Origin: Clostridia bacterium
Lineage (GTDB): Bacteria; Bacillota_A; Clostridia; Oscillospirales; CAG-272
Direction of reading: 5' to 3'
NCBI GenBank assembly: GCA_017467225.1
Contig: JAFTSR010000148.1
Location: 1-10,023, forward strand
Length of the DNA: 10,023 nucleotides
The position numbers were made by a program, and so were the translations under genes. Each line of letters begins with the position of its first letter. The stretch's first letter is position 1. The notes under the pieces are model-generated. The model saw only the letters and a program-made list of their open reading frames with translations, ran no database searches and had not been told where the DNA came from. Positions 1-5,782 of the stretch are shown piece by piece.

Positions 1-3
1 AAA

Positions 4-22
4 TGACGGCGTTTAGCCGTCA
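4..22. other. Small inverted repeat upstream of the terminator
   Basis: TGACGGC (4-10) pairs perfectly with GCCGTCA (16-22) around a 5-base loop. No T-run follows, so on its own it is a poor terminator. It probably belongs to the 3' region of a gene that ends before the window. Confidence 0.4.
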
Positions 23-34
23 AGCAAAAACGTC

Positions 35-80
35 GGGGTGAGTTCAAATGCGTTTTTCGCATTTGAATCACCCCCTTTTT
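35..80. terminator. Strong intrinsic terminator, possibly bidirectional
   Basis: A stem of about 17 base pairs is formed by 35-52 and 58-74, with a single bulged G at 42 and a loop of five T. A run of five T follows at 76-80, which suits termination of a plus-strand gene lying left of the window. On the opposite strand the stem is followed, four bases later, by another run of five T (complement of 26-30), so it could also stop minus-strand transcription. It insulates the first sigma cassette, whose promoter starts only five bases further on. Confidence 0.85.
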
Positions 81-85
81 GCCGT

Positions 86-114
86 TTGACAAATCCGGCT
101 CGTTGCGGTATAAT
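86..114 (+). promoter_or_regulatory. Perfect-consensus sigma-A promoter of sigma cassette 1
   Basis: TTGACA at 86-91 and TATAAT at 109-114 are separated by 17 bases, an exact match to the housekeeping consensus in boxes and spacing. Transcription should start near 121, leaving a leader of about 90 nt before the sigma gene. The same promoter core, including part of the spacer (CGTTGCGG), recurs at 2006-2034. Confidence 0.85.
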
Positions 115-137
115 TTTGATATATTTTTTCATTCGGC

Positions 138-165
138 GTAAGTTTTCGGTGTCAATATTCGTTAT
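138..165 (+). promoter_or_regulatory. Possible ECF-type promoter of sigma cassette 1
   Basis: GTAAGTTTTC (138-147) followed after 12 bases by CGTTAT (160-165) resembles clostridial ECF promoters, which have an AAC-plus-T-run -35 element and a CGT-type -10 element. The AAC core is AAG here, so the match is imperfect. The arrangement recurs at the same place in cassette 2 and, more loosely, before the third sigma gene. If real, it lies downstream of the sigma-A promoter and could serve autoregulation. Confidence 0.4.
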
Positions 166-173
166 TATAGGTG

Positions 174-183
174 AAAGGCCTTT
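174..183. promoter_or_regulatory. Leader palindrome of sigma gene 1
   Basis: AAAGGCCTTT is a perfect 10-bp palindrome within the context GGTGAAAGGCCTTTTGAG. It sits 9-18 bases behind the possible ECF -10 element, near the predicted start of that transcript. Equivalent palindromes occur at 2105-2116 and 5689-5700. It could be a small 5'-end mRNA hairpin or an operator. Confidence 0.4.
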
Positions 184-211
184 TGAGAAAGAGGAAAGGA
201 GACAGTTGAAT

Positions 212-766
212 ATGAACGACCAACAGATCATAGCGCGCTTGTTTGCGCGGGATGAGAGTGCCTTGCACTGCGTGCAGGAGAAATACGGCCGCTACTGCCA
301 TGCGATTGCCGAGCGGATCGTCGGCTCGCGAGAGGACGCCGAGGAATGCGTCAATGATACCTATCGTCGCACCTGGGAGACCATTCCGCCCGAAGCCCCT
401 TCCGTCCTTGCCACCTATCTTGGTATGCTGACGCGCTGCATTGCCCTGGATCGCGCCAAGAAAAATCGCGCAATCAAGCGCGGGGGCGGCACGCTGCCGC
501 TGATTCTGGACGAGCTTGGTGAGTGCGTGGCTGACACCGAGGCAAGCGACGAGCACGACGAGGTGCTGCAGGAGCTTTTGGATGAATTTATGGCCTCACT
601 GCCGCCCAAAAGCTGTATGGTGTTTGTCCGTCGCTACTGGTATGCGGACAGCGCCGCAGACATTGCCGCAGCCTACGGGATGAATGAAAACAGCGTCAAC
701 GCTCTGCTTTTCCGCATTCGAAGAAAATTGAAGAAGCATTTGCACGATGCCGGCATTGACGTGTGA
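212..766 (+). CDS. ECF-type RNA polymerase sigma factor, cassette copy 1
   Basis: This 184-residue protein has the size and two-domain build of an extracytoplasmic-function sigma factor, which directs RNA polymerase to a small regulon. Sigma2 spans about residues 20-90, with the core-binding motif DAEECVNDTYRRTWETIPP at 42-60. Sigma4 spans about 118-178, with a helix-turn-helix around DIAAAYGMNENSVNALLFRI (150-169). An unusual GGG-containing linker (91-93) joins them. The start at 212 has AAAGGAG ten bases upstream. The frame stays open upstream to 38, but that stretch crosses the promoter and terminator and is rejected. The putative anti-sigma gene follows after 19 nt, presumably in the same transcript. 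It is a paralogue of the sigma factor at 2145-2702. The regulon is unknown. Confidence 0.9.
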   Translation: MNDQQIIARLFARDESALHCVQEKYGRYCHAIAERIVGSREDAEECVNDTYRRTWETIPPEAPSVLATYLGMLTRCIALDRAKKNRAIKRGGGTLPLILDELGECVADTEASDEHDEVLQELLDEFMASLPPKSCMVFVRRYWYADSAADIAAAYGMNENSVNALLFRIRRKLKKHLHDAGIDV

Positions 767-785
767 CGGCAGAAAGGAGAAAAAT

Positions 786-1949
786 ATGAAAAAGAACGAA
801 CAGCTCTTTCGCGCGATCGGCAAGATTTCGCCGACCTATATTGAAATGGCCGCAGACGGCAAGGTCCCCGGCAAAAAGACAAGAGCGAGCGCACCGTGGG
901 GCAGATTCCGCGCTTTGGGTGTGATCGCTGCTATGATCACACTTTCGATTTTAATGTTTACCTTTGGTTTTTCAGTATCTGCGCTGTCAAGTGATCAGGT
1001 GCATAAGGAATACCAGACAGGTACACTTCTGACAGAAATTCCTCGCGTAATGTTGGCAGAGGATTTTGAAAAGCTGTCAGCAACCATGGAGTACAATCTT
1101 ACGACCGTGCCGGACGGAAAGTTTATTCAGGAACGGCACCTGGCGTTCTACTGGGCAATCGATGGCATCAATAAGGCATCTATCAAGGATCAAAGCGAGG
1201 AAACCAAGCAGGATATGCTTGAACTGTATCCCGTTTTGAAGTTGCCCGGTGTATACGTGATCAATCCGACGATTGTTCCTAAAGAGGAAAGTGACATTTT
1301 GTATACACTGATGTTTTACGGTGAGATGAACCAGGAAAAGCTTTGTGATATGTATCAAAGGGTGTACGACGCAGTCGAGGCGAGTGATCTTTCCACGGAA
1401 GAAAAGAATGAGATTTTTGCATCCCTGCCCGAAAAGCCGTTGGTTACGAGCGATCTGCAGATTGGCGTTCTGACCGGTGCTGCCTTCAATCAGGAGAAAA
1501 CGGTGCCGAGCCCTGACGCTTTGCCGAGTGTTATGCTGGCTGAGGATTATGAGGCTATGCTGGCAAAATTGTTGGAGACAGCAGACGTGGACAGCTGGGA
1601 GGAAGCACCGCATTATGCGCAGCGCATTCGCGCCTTTTATGTAGAGCTTGATCCCAACGACGAAGACTATATGGAATTTGAAAGTGCACTGGCTCCCTTG
1701 GTACAGGAATTCGCCCCGATATATGTTTTGGCTCCCGACATCCGGCTGTGGGAGCGCTCCTGGCTTTGCTCCATGATGGCGTTGTACGGCGGCGTGTGGA
1801 TGGAGGAATCTGTACAGATCACGCAAAACGTACACGATGCCATTGACATGGGAGGCTCTGCGGATAAGGATGCTTTGCACGAAATGACAATGAATGTTTG
1901 GAGCATTTTGAACGAGGTTATGAGAGAATTGCAAACGGAAACGCAGTGA
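786..1949 (+). CDS. Single-pass membrane protein, putative anti-sigma factor, copy 1
   Basis: This 387-residue protein has a short basic cytoplasmic segment (1-41), one membrane helix (about 42-66) and a large C-terminal part expected outside the membrane. Position directly behind an ECF sigma gene, plus this topology, makes an anti-sigma or signal-sensing role likely; that is inference. No zinc-binding HxxxCxxC motif is visible. The roughly 40-residue inner segment is short for a classical anti-sigma domain and contains KISPTYIE and GRFRALGV, nearly the same in the paralogue at 2722-3903. The outer part holds two related repeats, about 85-215 and 245-375, sharing P-x-VMLAEDxE, AFY, YV(I/L)xPxI and a YG(E/G) segment. 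The start has AGGAG a few bases upstream. A terminator follows 25 bases after the stop. Confidence 0.8.
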   Translation: MKKNEQLFRAIGKISPTYIEMAADGKVPGKKTRASAPWGRFRALGVIAAMITLSILMFTFGFSVSALSSDQVHKEYQTGTLLTEIPRVMLAEDFEKLSATMEYNLTTVPDGKFIQERHLAFYWAIDGINKASIKDQSEETKQDMLELYPVLKLPGVYVINPTIVPKEESDILYTLMFYGEMNQEKLCDMYQRVYDAVEASDLSTEEKNEIFASLPEKPLVTSDLQIGVLTGAAFNQEKTVPSPDALPSVMLAEDYEAMLAKLLETADVDSWEEAPHYAQRIRAFYVELDPNDEDYMEFESALAPLVQEFAPIYVLAPDIRLWERSWLCSMMALYGGVWMEESVQITQNVHDAIDMGGSADKDALHEMTMNVWSILNEVMRELQTETQ

Positions 1950-1974
1950 TTGTTACCCATTAAATAAATCCTCC

Positions 1975-2002
1975 GAGGCTGCCGCAAGGCAGCCTCTTTT
2001 TT
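1975..2002 (+). terminator. Intrinsic terminator of cassette 1
   Basis: GAGGCTGCC (1975-1983) pairs perfectly with GGCAGCCTC (1988-1996) around a GCAA tetraloop, followed by six T (1997-2002). The same stem and loop recur at 3921-3942 behind cassette 2. The next promoter begins four bases after the T-run. Confidence 0.95.
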
Positions 2003-2005
2003 CGT

Positions 2006-2034
2006 TTGACAAATCCTTTGCGTTGCGGTATAAT
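2006..2034 (+). promoter_or_regulatory. Perfect-consensus sigma-A promoter of sigma cassette 2
   Basis: TTGACA (2006-2011) and TATAAT (2029-2034) with a 17-base spacer exactly match the housekeeping consensus. The surrounding sequence CGTTTGACAAATCC and the CGTTGCGG end of the spacer are shared with the promoter at 86-114. Transcription should start near 2041, about 100 nt before the sigma gene. Confidence 0.85.
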
Positions 2035-2069
2035 TTTCTTGGAATTTTCTTTATTTTTTGCAATCGGGT

Positions 2070-2097
2070 GTGAGGTTTTGACGCCAAATTTCGTTAT
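2070..2097 (+). promoter_or_regulatory. Possible ECF-type promoter of sigma cassette 2
   Basis: GTGAGGTTTT (2070-2079) followed after 12 bases by CGTTAT (2092-2097) aligns with the candidate at 138-165, including the shared TTCGTTATTA. The -35 part lacks a clean AAC core. The support is positional conservation between the two copies rather than a strong consensus match. Confidence 0.35.
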
Positions 2098-2104
2098 TAA
2101 GGAT

Positions 2105-2116
2105 GAAAGATCTTTC
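2105..2116. promoter_or_regulatory. Leader palindrome of sigma gene 2
   Basis: GAAAGATCTTTC is a perfect 12-bp palindrome eight bases behind the possible ECF -10 element. It occupies the same place as AAAGGCCTTT in cassette 1, with changes on both sides that keep the symmetry (GGCC versus GATC at the centre). Such paired changes suggest that symmetry itself is selected. Confidence 0.45.
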
Positions 2117-2144
2117 GCAAGCACGGAAAAAAGGAGATTTGAGA

Positions 2145-2702
2145 ATGAATGACGATCAGATGATTGTAGCCTTATTTTACGCGCGGGATGAGGCTGCGCT
2201 TGCCCAAGCACAGCAGAAATACGATGCATATTGCTACTACATAGCAAAGCAGATCTTGGATTCGCACCAGGATGCCGAGGAGTGTGTCAACGATGCCTGG
2301 CGCAGAGCGTGGGAAACCATTCCACCGCAAAATCCGACCGAGTTATCCTCATATCTCGGTATGCTGACACGCAGCCTTGCCTTGGATCGGCTCAAGCAGC
2401 GCAACGCTCAAAAGCGGGGCGGCGGTCAGGTGCCGCTGGTGCTGGACGAGCTGCAGGAATGTATCGGTGAGGCTGATGCGCAGGATGAGCAGAGTGAGGT
2501 GATCAGACAGGCGCTGGACAGCTTTCTTGCTACGCTGCCGGAGAGGACGCGCATGATCTTTATGCGGCGATATTGGTACACCGATGCGGTTGCAACCATT
2601 GCGCGCGACTATGGTATGCGGGAGAGCTACGTCAGTACCATCCTGTCCCGTGCCCGCAAAAAATTGCAGCAGTATCTTCGTGGCGTCGGTATTGACGTGT
2701 GA
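2145..2702 (+). CDS. ECF-type RNA polymerase sigma factor, cassette copy 2
   Basis: This 185-residue ECF sigma factor is a paralogue of the one at 212-766; by eye roughly half the residues are identical. Sigma2 covers about 21-91, with DAEECVNDAWRRAWETIPP at 43-61. Sigma4 covers about 119-179, with RRYWYTDAVATIARDYGMRE leading into the helix-turn-helix. The DNA-recognition helix region (RESYVSTILSRARKKL) differs from copy 1 (NENSVNALLFRIRRKL), so promoter preference may have drifted. The start at 2145 has AAGGAG eight bases upstream. An in-frame ATG at 2103 lacks such a site and lies at the leader palindrome. The putative anti-sigma gene follows after 19 nt. Confidence 0.9.
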   Translation: MNDDQMIVALFYARDEAALAQAQQKYDAYCYYIAKQILDSHQDAEECVNDAWRRAWETIPPQNPTELSSYLGMLTRSLALDRLKQRNAQKRGGGQVPLVLDELQECIGEADAQDEQSEVIRQALDSFLATLPERTRMIFMRRYWYTDAVATIARDYGMRESYVSTILSRARKKLQQYLRGVGIDV

Positions 2703-2721
2703 GGGAAAGAAAGGAGAAAAG

Positions 2722-3903
2722 ATGAAAAGAAATGAGCAACTGTTACGGGAGCTGAGCGGAATTTCTCCGCTTTATATCAAAGAGGCGCAGCCGGGGAGAG
2801 TGCCGGCTAAAAAGACAATGACGTATGCTCCATACGGACGATTCCGCGCCTTGGGCGTGCTGGCGGCCATGGTGGTCGTGGCTGCTATGATGTTCGCGCT
2901 GGGATTTTCGGTCTCGGCGGCAGAGCCTGACCCCGCAAATGAAGAATATCAGATCGGTACTATGCTGATGGATATTCCGGAGGTGCTGACGCAGGACGAT
3001 TTTGAATGGATGGTCGAAAGAGTGGAGGCGGGGGTGGCTGCGGAGAGCGAAATCGACGAGTTCGTGCGTAAGCATTGGCTGAAACGCTTCCAAGCATTTT
3101 TTGCCTTGCAAAATCCCAATGAACAGACCAGCAACAAGAAAAAACAGGAGATGATGGCTTTTTGTCCTGTTTCCGAGGTTGTGTCGGTCTATACGGTGGA
3201 TATCAATTTGACCGAGAGCGAGCGCGATTACCTTTACCATTTCATGGTGACCTATGGGGAGATGACGCAGCTGGATCTGATCACAATGTATCAAAGCTTG
3301 TACGATCTGGTAGAGCAAAGCGATTTGTCAGAGGAGCGGAAGCAGGAGATTCGTGACTCGCTGCCCGCACTGCCCGAGCATTCGCCGAGTGCGCCGCCTG
3401 CCAACTACCTGACTGCCGAAGCCGAGGCGGCAGGCAAGAGGCAGATGACACCTTCTGCGCTGCCGTTTGTTTTGCTGCCCGAGGATTATGCGATCATTCG
3501 CGACGCGGTGCTGGCCAAGTACGGTGCCGAGAGCATCGAGACCTTGCCGCCGCAGGCAAAAAGGCTGTTGAACAACTACACCAAGTACCCGTTGCAGAGC
3601 AGCAATCCCGACAACTATCAGATCATGGTCGATCAGCACTTTGCCAAGCTGACGGCGAATGAGGAGCTGTATATTATCGACCCGACACTGTCGATCGAGG
3701 AGCGTGTCATGCTGTGCTATGGGCTGGCGATGGAAGCCGACGTTTGGGGCGAGGATGGTGCACGCATGGCGAAAAATTTGTATGACACAATGGAGGAACG
3801 TTACCCCGGAGAATTAGATCCGACATGGGGATGGGTGCGGGATATTATCATGCCCTATTGGCAAAATTGGATCTGGGTGCAAGATTATGCGTATGTGAAA
3901 TAA
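2722..3903 (+). CDS. Single-pass membrane protein, putative anti-sigma factor, copy 2
   Basis: This 393-residue paralogue of the protein at 786-1949 has the same layout: cytoplasmic segment 1-41, membrane helix about 42-66, and a long outer region. Residues 1-66 are strongly conserved with copy 1 (NEQL, ISPxYI, VPxKKT, GRFRALGV, GFSVSA), while the outer region is much more divergent. Two internal repeats are again visible, about 85-215 and 247-360, sharing P-x-V-x-x-x-x-D(F/Y) at the start and, in the second, YIIDPTLSIEER and NLYDTMEE matching YTVDINLTESER and SLYDLVEQ in the first. A proline- and alanine-rich linker (about 216-245) separates them. AGGAG precedes the start. Its proposed role is to hold the cognate sigma factor until an unknown envelope signal arrives. 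Confidence 0.8.
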   Translation: MKRNEQLLRELSGISPLYIKEAQPGRVPAKKTMTYAPYGRFRALGVLAAMVVVAAMMFALGFSVSAAEPDPANEEYQIGTMLMDIPEVLTQDDFEWMVERVEAGVAAESEIDEFVRKHWLKRFQAFFALQNPNEQTSNKKKQEMMAFCPVSEVVSVYTVDINLTESERDYLYHFMVTYGEMTQLDLITMYQSLYDLVEQSDLSEERKQEIRDSLPALPEHSPSAPPANYLTAEAEAAGKRQMTPSALPFVLLPEDYAIIRDAVLAKYGAESIETLPPQAKRLLNNYTKYPLQSSNPDNYQIMVDQHFAKLTANEELYIIDPTLSIEERVMLCYGLAMEADVWGEDGARMAKNLYDTMEERYPGELDPTWGWVRDIIMPYWQNWIWVQDYAYVK

Positions 3904-3920
3904 TGTCCCGTAAATCACCT

Positions 3921-3948
3921 GAGGCTGCCGCAAGGCAGCCTCACTTTT
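3921..3948 (+). terminator. Intrinsic terminator of cassette 2
   Basis: GAGGCTGCC (3921-3929) and GGCAGCCTC (3934-3942) pair around a GCAA loop, the same hairpin as at 1975-1996. The tail is weaker: AC followed by only four T (3945-3948). Confidence 0.85.
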
Positions 3949-3960
3949 CGTTATACAAAA
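3945..3960 (+). repeat. Possible decayed remnant of the cassette promoter
   Basis: TTTTCGTTATACAAAA lies immediately behind the second terminator. It resembles the sequence at the same place behind the first terminator (TTTTCGTTTGACAAAT), with the -35 box changed from TTGACA to TATACA. No -10 box or sigma gene follows on this strand. It may mark the edge of the duplicated unit or a deleted third copy. The match is short, so chance cannot be excluded. Confidence 0.35.
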
Positions 3961-3989
3961 TTCGCCGGGAGTACAATCGTATTCCCGGC
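3957..3989 (-). terminator. Possible terminator of the large sigma factor gene
   Basis: GCCGGGA (3964-3970) pairs with TCCCGGC (3983-3989), and the stem can extend inward by four more pairs including one G-T, with a 4-base loop. It starts six bases after the stop codon of the minus-strand gene. On the minus strand it is followed by GAATTTTG, a short T-run, so termination may be modest. Confidence 0.6.
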
Positions 3990-3995
3990 GGTGTT

Positions 3996-5672
3996 TTACT
4001 GATTCGCCACGATCAGCGTGGTCAGCATTCTCTTTTGCCCCTCGGTGGGCGGGAGCAGCTTGCCGCTTTTCAGCAGCGCGACGATGCAATGCAGCAAGAA
4101 CCAACCGTCCGAATGGAAGGTGAACTGCAGCTCGTACTCCTTGATGCGGCGCAGGTGGGCGGGAACGGACGCCAGCACCGCCTGAACGTAGGGCGCTTTG
4201 ATGGCTTCGATTTGCTCGATGTACTTTGCCTTGACTGCCTCGCCGACGGCAAGCAGCTTGTCGCGCAGCTCGCTTGTTGCGATTGTGACGGGCTGCCAGG
4301 ACGTTTTGAGATGGCCGCCGTCGTTGTACATTTTGATAAAGCCTTGCTCACACAGCCAGGCGTATTCGTCCTCGGACAGGACGCCCGTCTCGCCGTTCAG
4401 CTCATTGTGAAACAACTCCAGCGCGCGCAGCATTTCGTTGGTGCCGCTTTTACTGACGGCCATTCGTCTGCCGGACCATTCGGTATCGACACACCACAGT
4501 TCCTCCGGTCCATTGGCGCGGAAGATTCCCGGTCCGCAAAAGTTTTTCATGCAGACATAATCCTCGGGCAGCTCCATGTGCTCCGGCACGACCGTTGCAT
4601 TGCAGATGTTGTGTGCGCCATCGGGGCGGATGGTCGCCACCTCGTCAAAGGAGATGGTTTCCTTGATCATCCTATCACCGCTGCAGGCGGCAACGTAGGG
4701 AATGAGCGCCCAAAGAAGGAAATTGCGGTCGGCTTTGGGAGAATCGCGCAGCGTGATCTCGCCGTCGGTCTGTCCGCACCAAAGGTCGGGATGCTCCAAA
4801 AGCCCGGAGTCGATCAGCGCGTCGCACAGCTCGTCGGCGTAAAGAGCGGCCGCTTTTTTGTACATGGCGTCCTGCATGGTGAGCAGCTCGGCAGTCGGCT
4901 CGCTGATGATAAAATTGACGATGTAGCGGTCGTTTTTCTTGGCAAGAAAGCCGTATTCCTCCAGGAATTCGACCTCACCCTCGACGTAAACGGGAGAGAC
5001 GCCCAGAGCGTCCGCGATCTCGTTGACCGTCTTTGCTTCATTCCTCACGCAGTAGCAGATGTTCTGCGAGAGCGAGGAACGGAAAAATTCGTCCAAATTT
5101 TTACTGCCGATCGAGCCGTTGATGCCGATCGAGCTGAATTTGATGGGATTGAATTTCAGTTCACTTGTTTTTCTCACGGTATCCATACCTCTTTTCAATT
5201 CTTTTTTGGCTTCAAACAAGTGCCATTTGACCGTGCCGACGGGAATGTTCAATTCTTTGGCGATCTCCGCCTGCTTGCGCTTTTCAAAATAGTAGGCTAC
5301 GACGATGCGGCGCTGCAGACGGGAGAGATAGGCGATCTCCTTTTGCAGACGGCACAGTGTCTGTGCGGTGTCGTCCGCCTCGACCGTCGCGTCGGGGTCG
5401 GGAACAAGGTCAGCCACCTCGTCCAGCGGCACACCGATGACGGCGCGAGCGGTGTCGCGGTAATAATTGTTCAGCGCGTTGTGCGCCACCGTCCAGATGA
5501 ACTTGCCCGTGTCGCCAATGTCGTCCTTGGCGAGCAGTGCACGAAAGGCGCGCAGCACGATGTCCTGCGACAGATCCTCGGCGTCCTGCACGCTTTTGCA
5601 TCGCTTGAGCGCAAAGCCGAAGATCGGCTTGAGGTATTCCTCTATGATATTTTCGGCGTCTTGTCTTCTCAC
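3996..5672 (-). CDS. ECF-type sigma factor with long C-terminal extension
   Basis: This 558-residue protein begins with a full ECF sigma factor. Sigma2 covers about 12-80 (YLKPIFGFALKRC, then DAEDLSQDIVLRAFRALL at 30-47 and FIWTVAHNALNNYYRD at 58-73). Sigma4 covers about 105-162, with the helix-turn-helix QAEIAKELNIPVGTVKWHLF (134-153). A linker is followed by a possible winged helix (about 195-255; TVNEIADALGVSPVYVEGEV) and some 300 residues I cannot assign; no membrane helix is evident. Similar ECF proteins with long extensions are known in Firmicutes, and the extension probably replaces a separate anti-sigma factor. I chose the GTG at 5672 because GAGGT lies nine bases upstream. The in-frame ATG at 5705 adds 11 residues but has no ribosome binding site and coincides with the predicted transcript start. 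No partner gene lies beside it. Confidence 0.85.
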   Translation of the reverse strand: MRRQDAENIIEEYLKPIFGFALKRCKSVQDAEDLSQDIVLRAFRALLAKDDIGDTGKFIWTVAHNALNNYYRDTARAVIGVPLDEVADLVPDPDATVEADDTAQTLCRLQKEIAYLSRLQRRIVVAYYFEKRKQAEIAKELNIPVGTVKWHLFEAKKELKRGMDTVRKTSELKFNPIKFSSIGINGSIGSKNLDEFFRSSLSQNICYCVRNEAKTVNEIADALGVSPVYVEGEVEFLEEYGFLAKKNDRYIVNFIISEPTAELLTMQDAMYKKAAALYADELCDALIDSGLLEHPDLWCGQTDGEITLRDSPKADRNFLLWALIPYVAACSGDRMIKETISFDEVATIRPDGAHNICNATVVPEHMELPEDYVCMKNFCGPGIFRANGPEELWCVDTEWSGRRMAVSKSGTNEMLRALELFHNELNGETGVLSEDEYAWLCEQGFIKMYNDGGHLKTSWQPVTIATSELRDKLLAVGEAVKAKYIEQIEAIKAPYVQAVLASVPAHLRRIKEYELQFTFHSDGWFLLHCIVALLKSGKLLPPTEGQKRMLTTLIVANQ

Positions 5673-5688
5673 TTGCTTGTACCTCGTA

Positions 5689-5700
5689 TGAAAGCTTTCA
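5689..5700. promoter_or_regulatory. Leader palindrome of the large sigma gene
   Basis: TGAAAGCTTTCA is a perfect 12-bp palindrome just upstream of the ribosome binding site. Its place behind the possible ECF -10 element matches the palindromes at 174-183 and 2105-2116, and all three contain GAAAG or AAAG followed by CTTT. Confidence 0.4.
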
Positions 5701-5706
5701 ACCATA

Positions 5707-5731
5707 CAGACACGGGAATTGAAAAAGGTTG
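5707..5731 (-). promoter_or_regulatory. Possible ECF-type promoter of the large sigma gene
   Basis: Read on the minus strand, CAACCTTTTT is followed by CGTGTCTG, the spacing AAC-to-TGTC being 15 bases. The AACC-plus-T-run element is a good match to ECF -35 elements. Transcription would start near 5700, giving a leader of about 28 nt that contains the palindrome and the GAGGT site. This supports the GTG start at 5672 and an autoregulated gene. Confidence 0.5.
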
Positions 5732-5782
5732 GGAAATTTTGCGTTTTTTTATGGCTTCGTCACAACGAAAGGAGATTTTTGA

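Larger units (their letters stand above)
86..3948 (+). repeat. Tandem duplication of a promoter-sigma-antisigma-terminator cassette
   Basis: Two consecutive units have the same order of parts. Unit 1 runs from the promoter at 86 to the terminator ending at 2002, and unit 2 from the promoter at 2006 to the terminator ending at 3948. Equivalent promoter boxes are 1,920 bp apart. The sigma proteins align end to end with one extra residue in copy 2, both end in the residues GIDV, and the sigma-to-antisigma gap is 19 nt in both. The 9-bp terminator stem and its GCAA loop are identical. The outer parts of the membrane proteins have diverged most, suggesting an old duplication with relaxed or shifted signal sensing. 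Confidence 0.8.

Noticed and set aside
38..211. N-terminal extension of sigma factor 1 to the upstream ATG
   Set aside because: It would translate through the terminator and promoter. The ATG at 212 has a good ribosome binding site and gives the same N-terminus (MND) as the paralogue.
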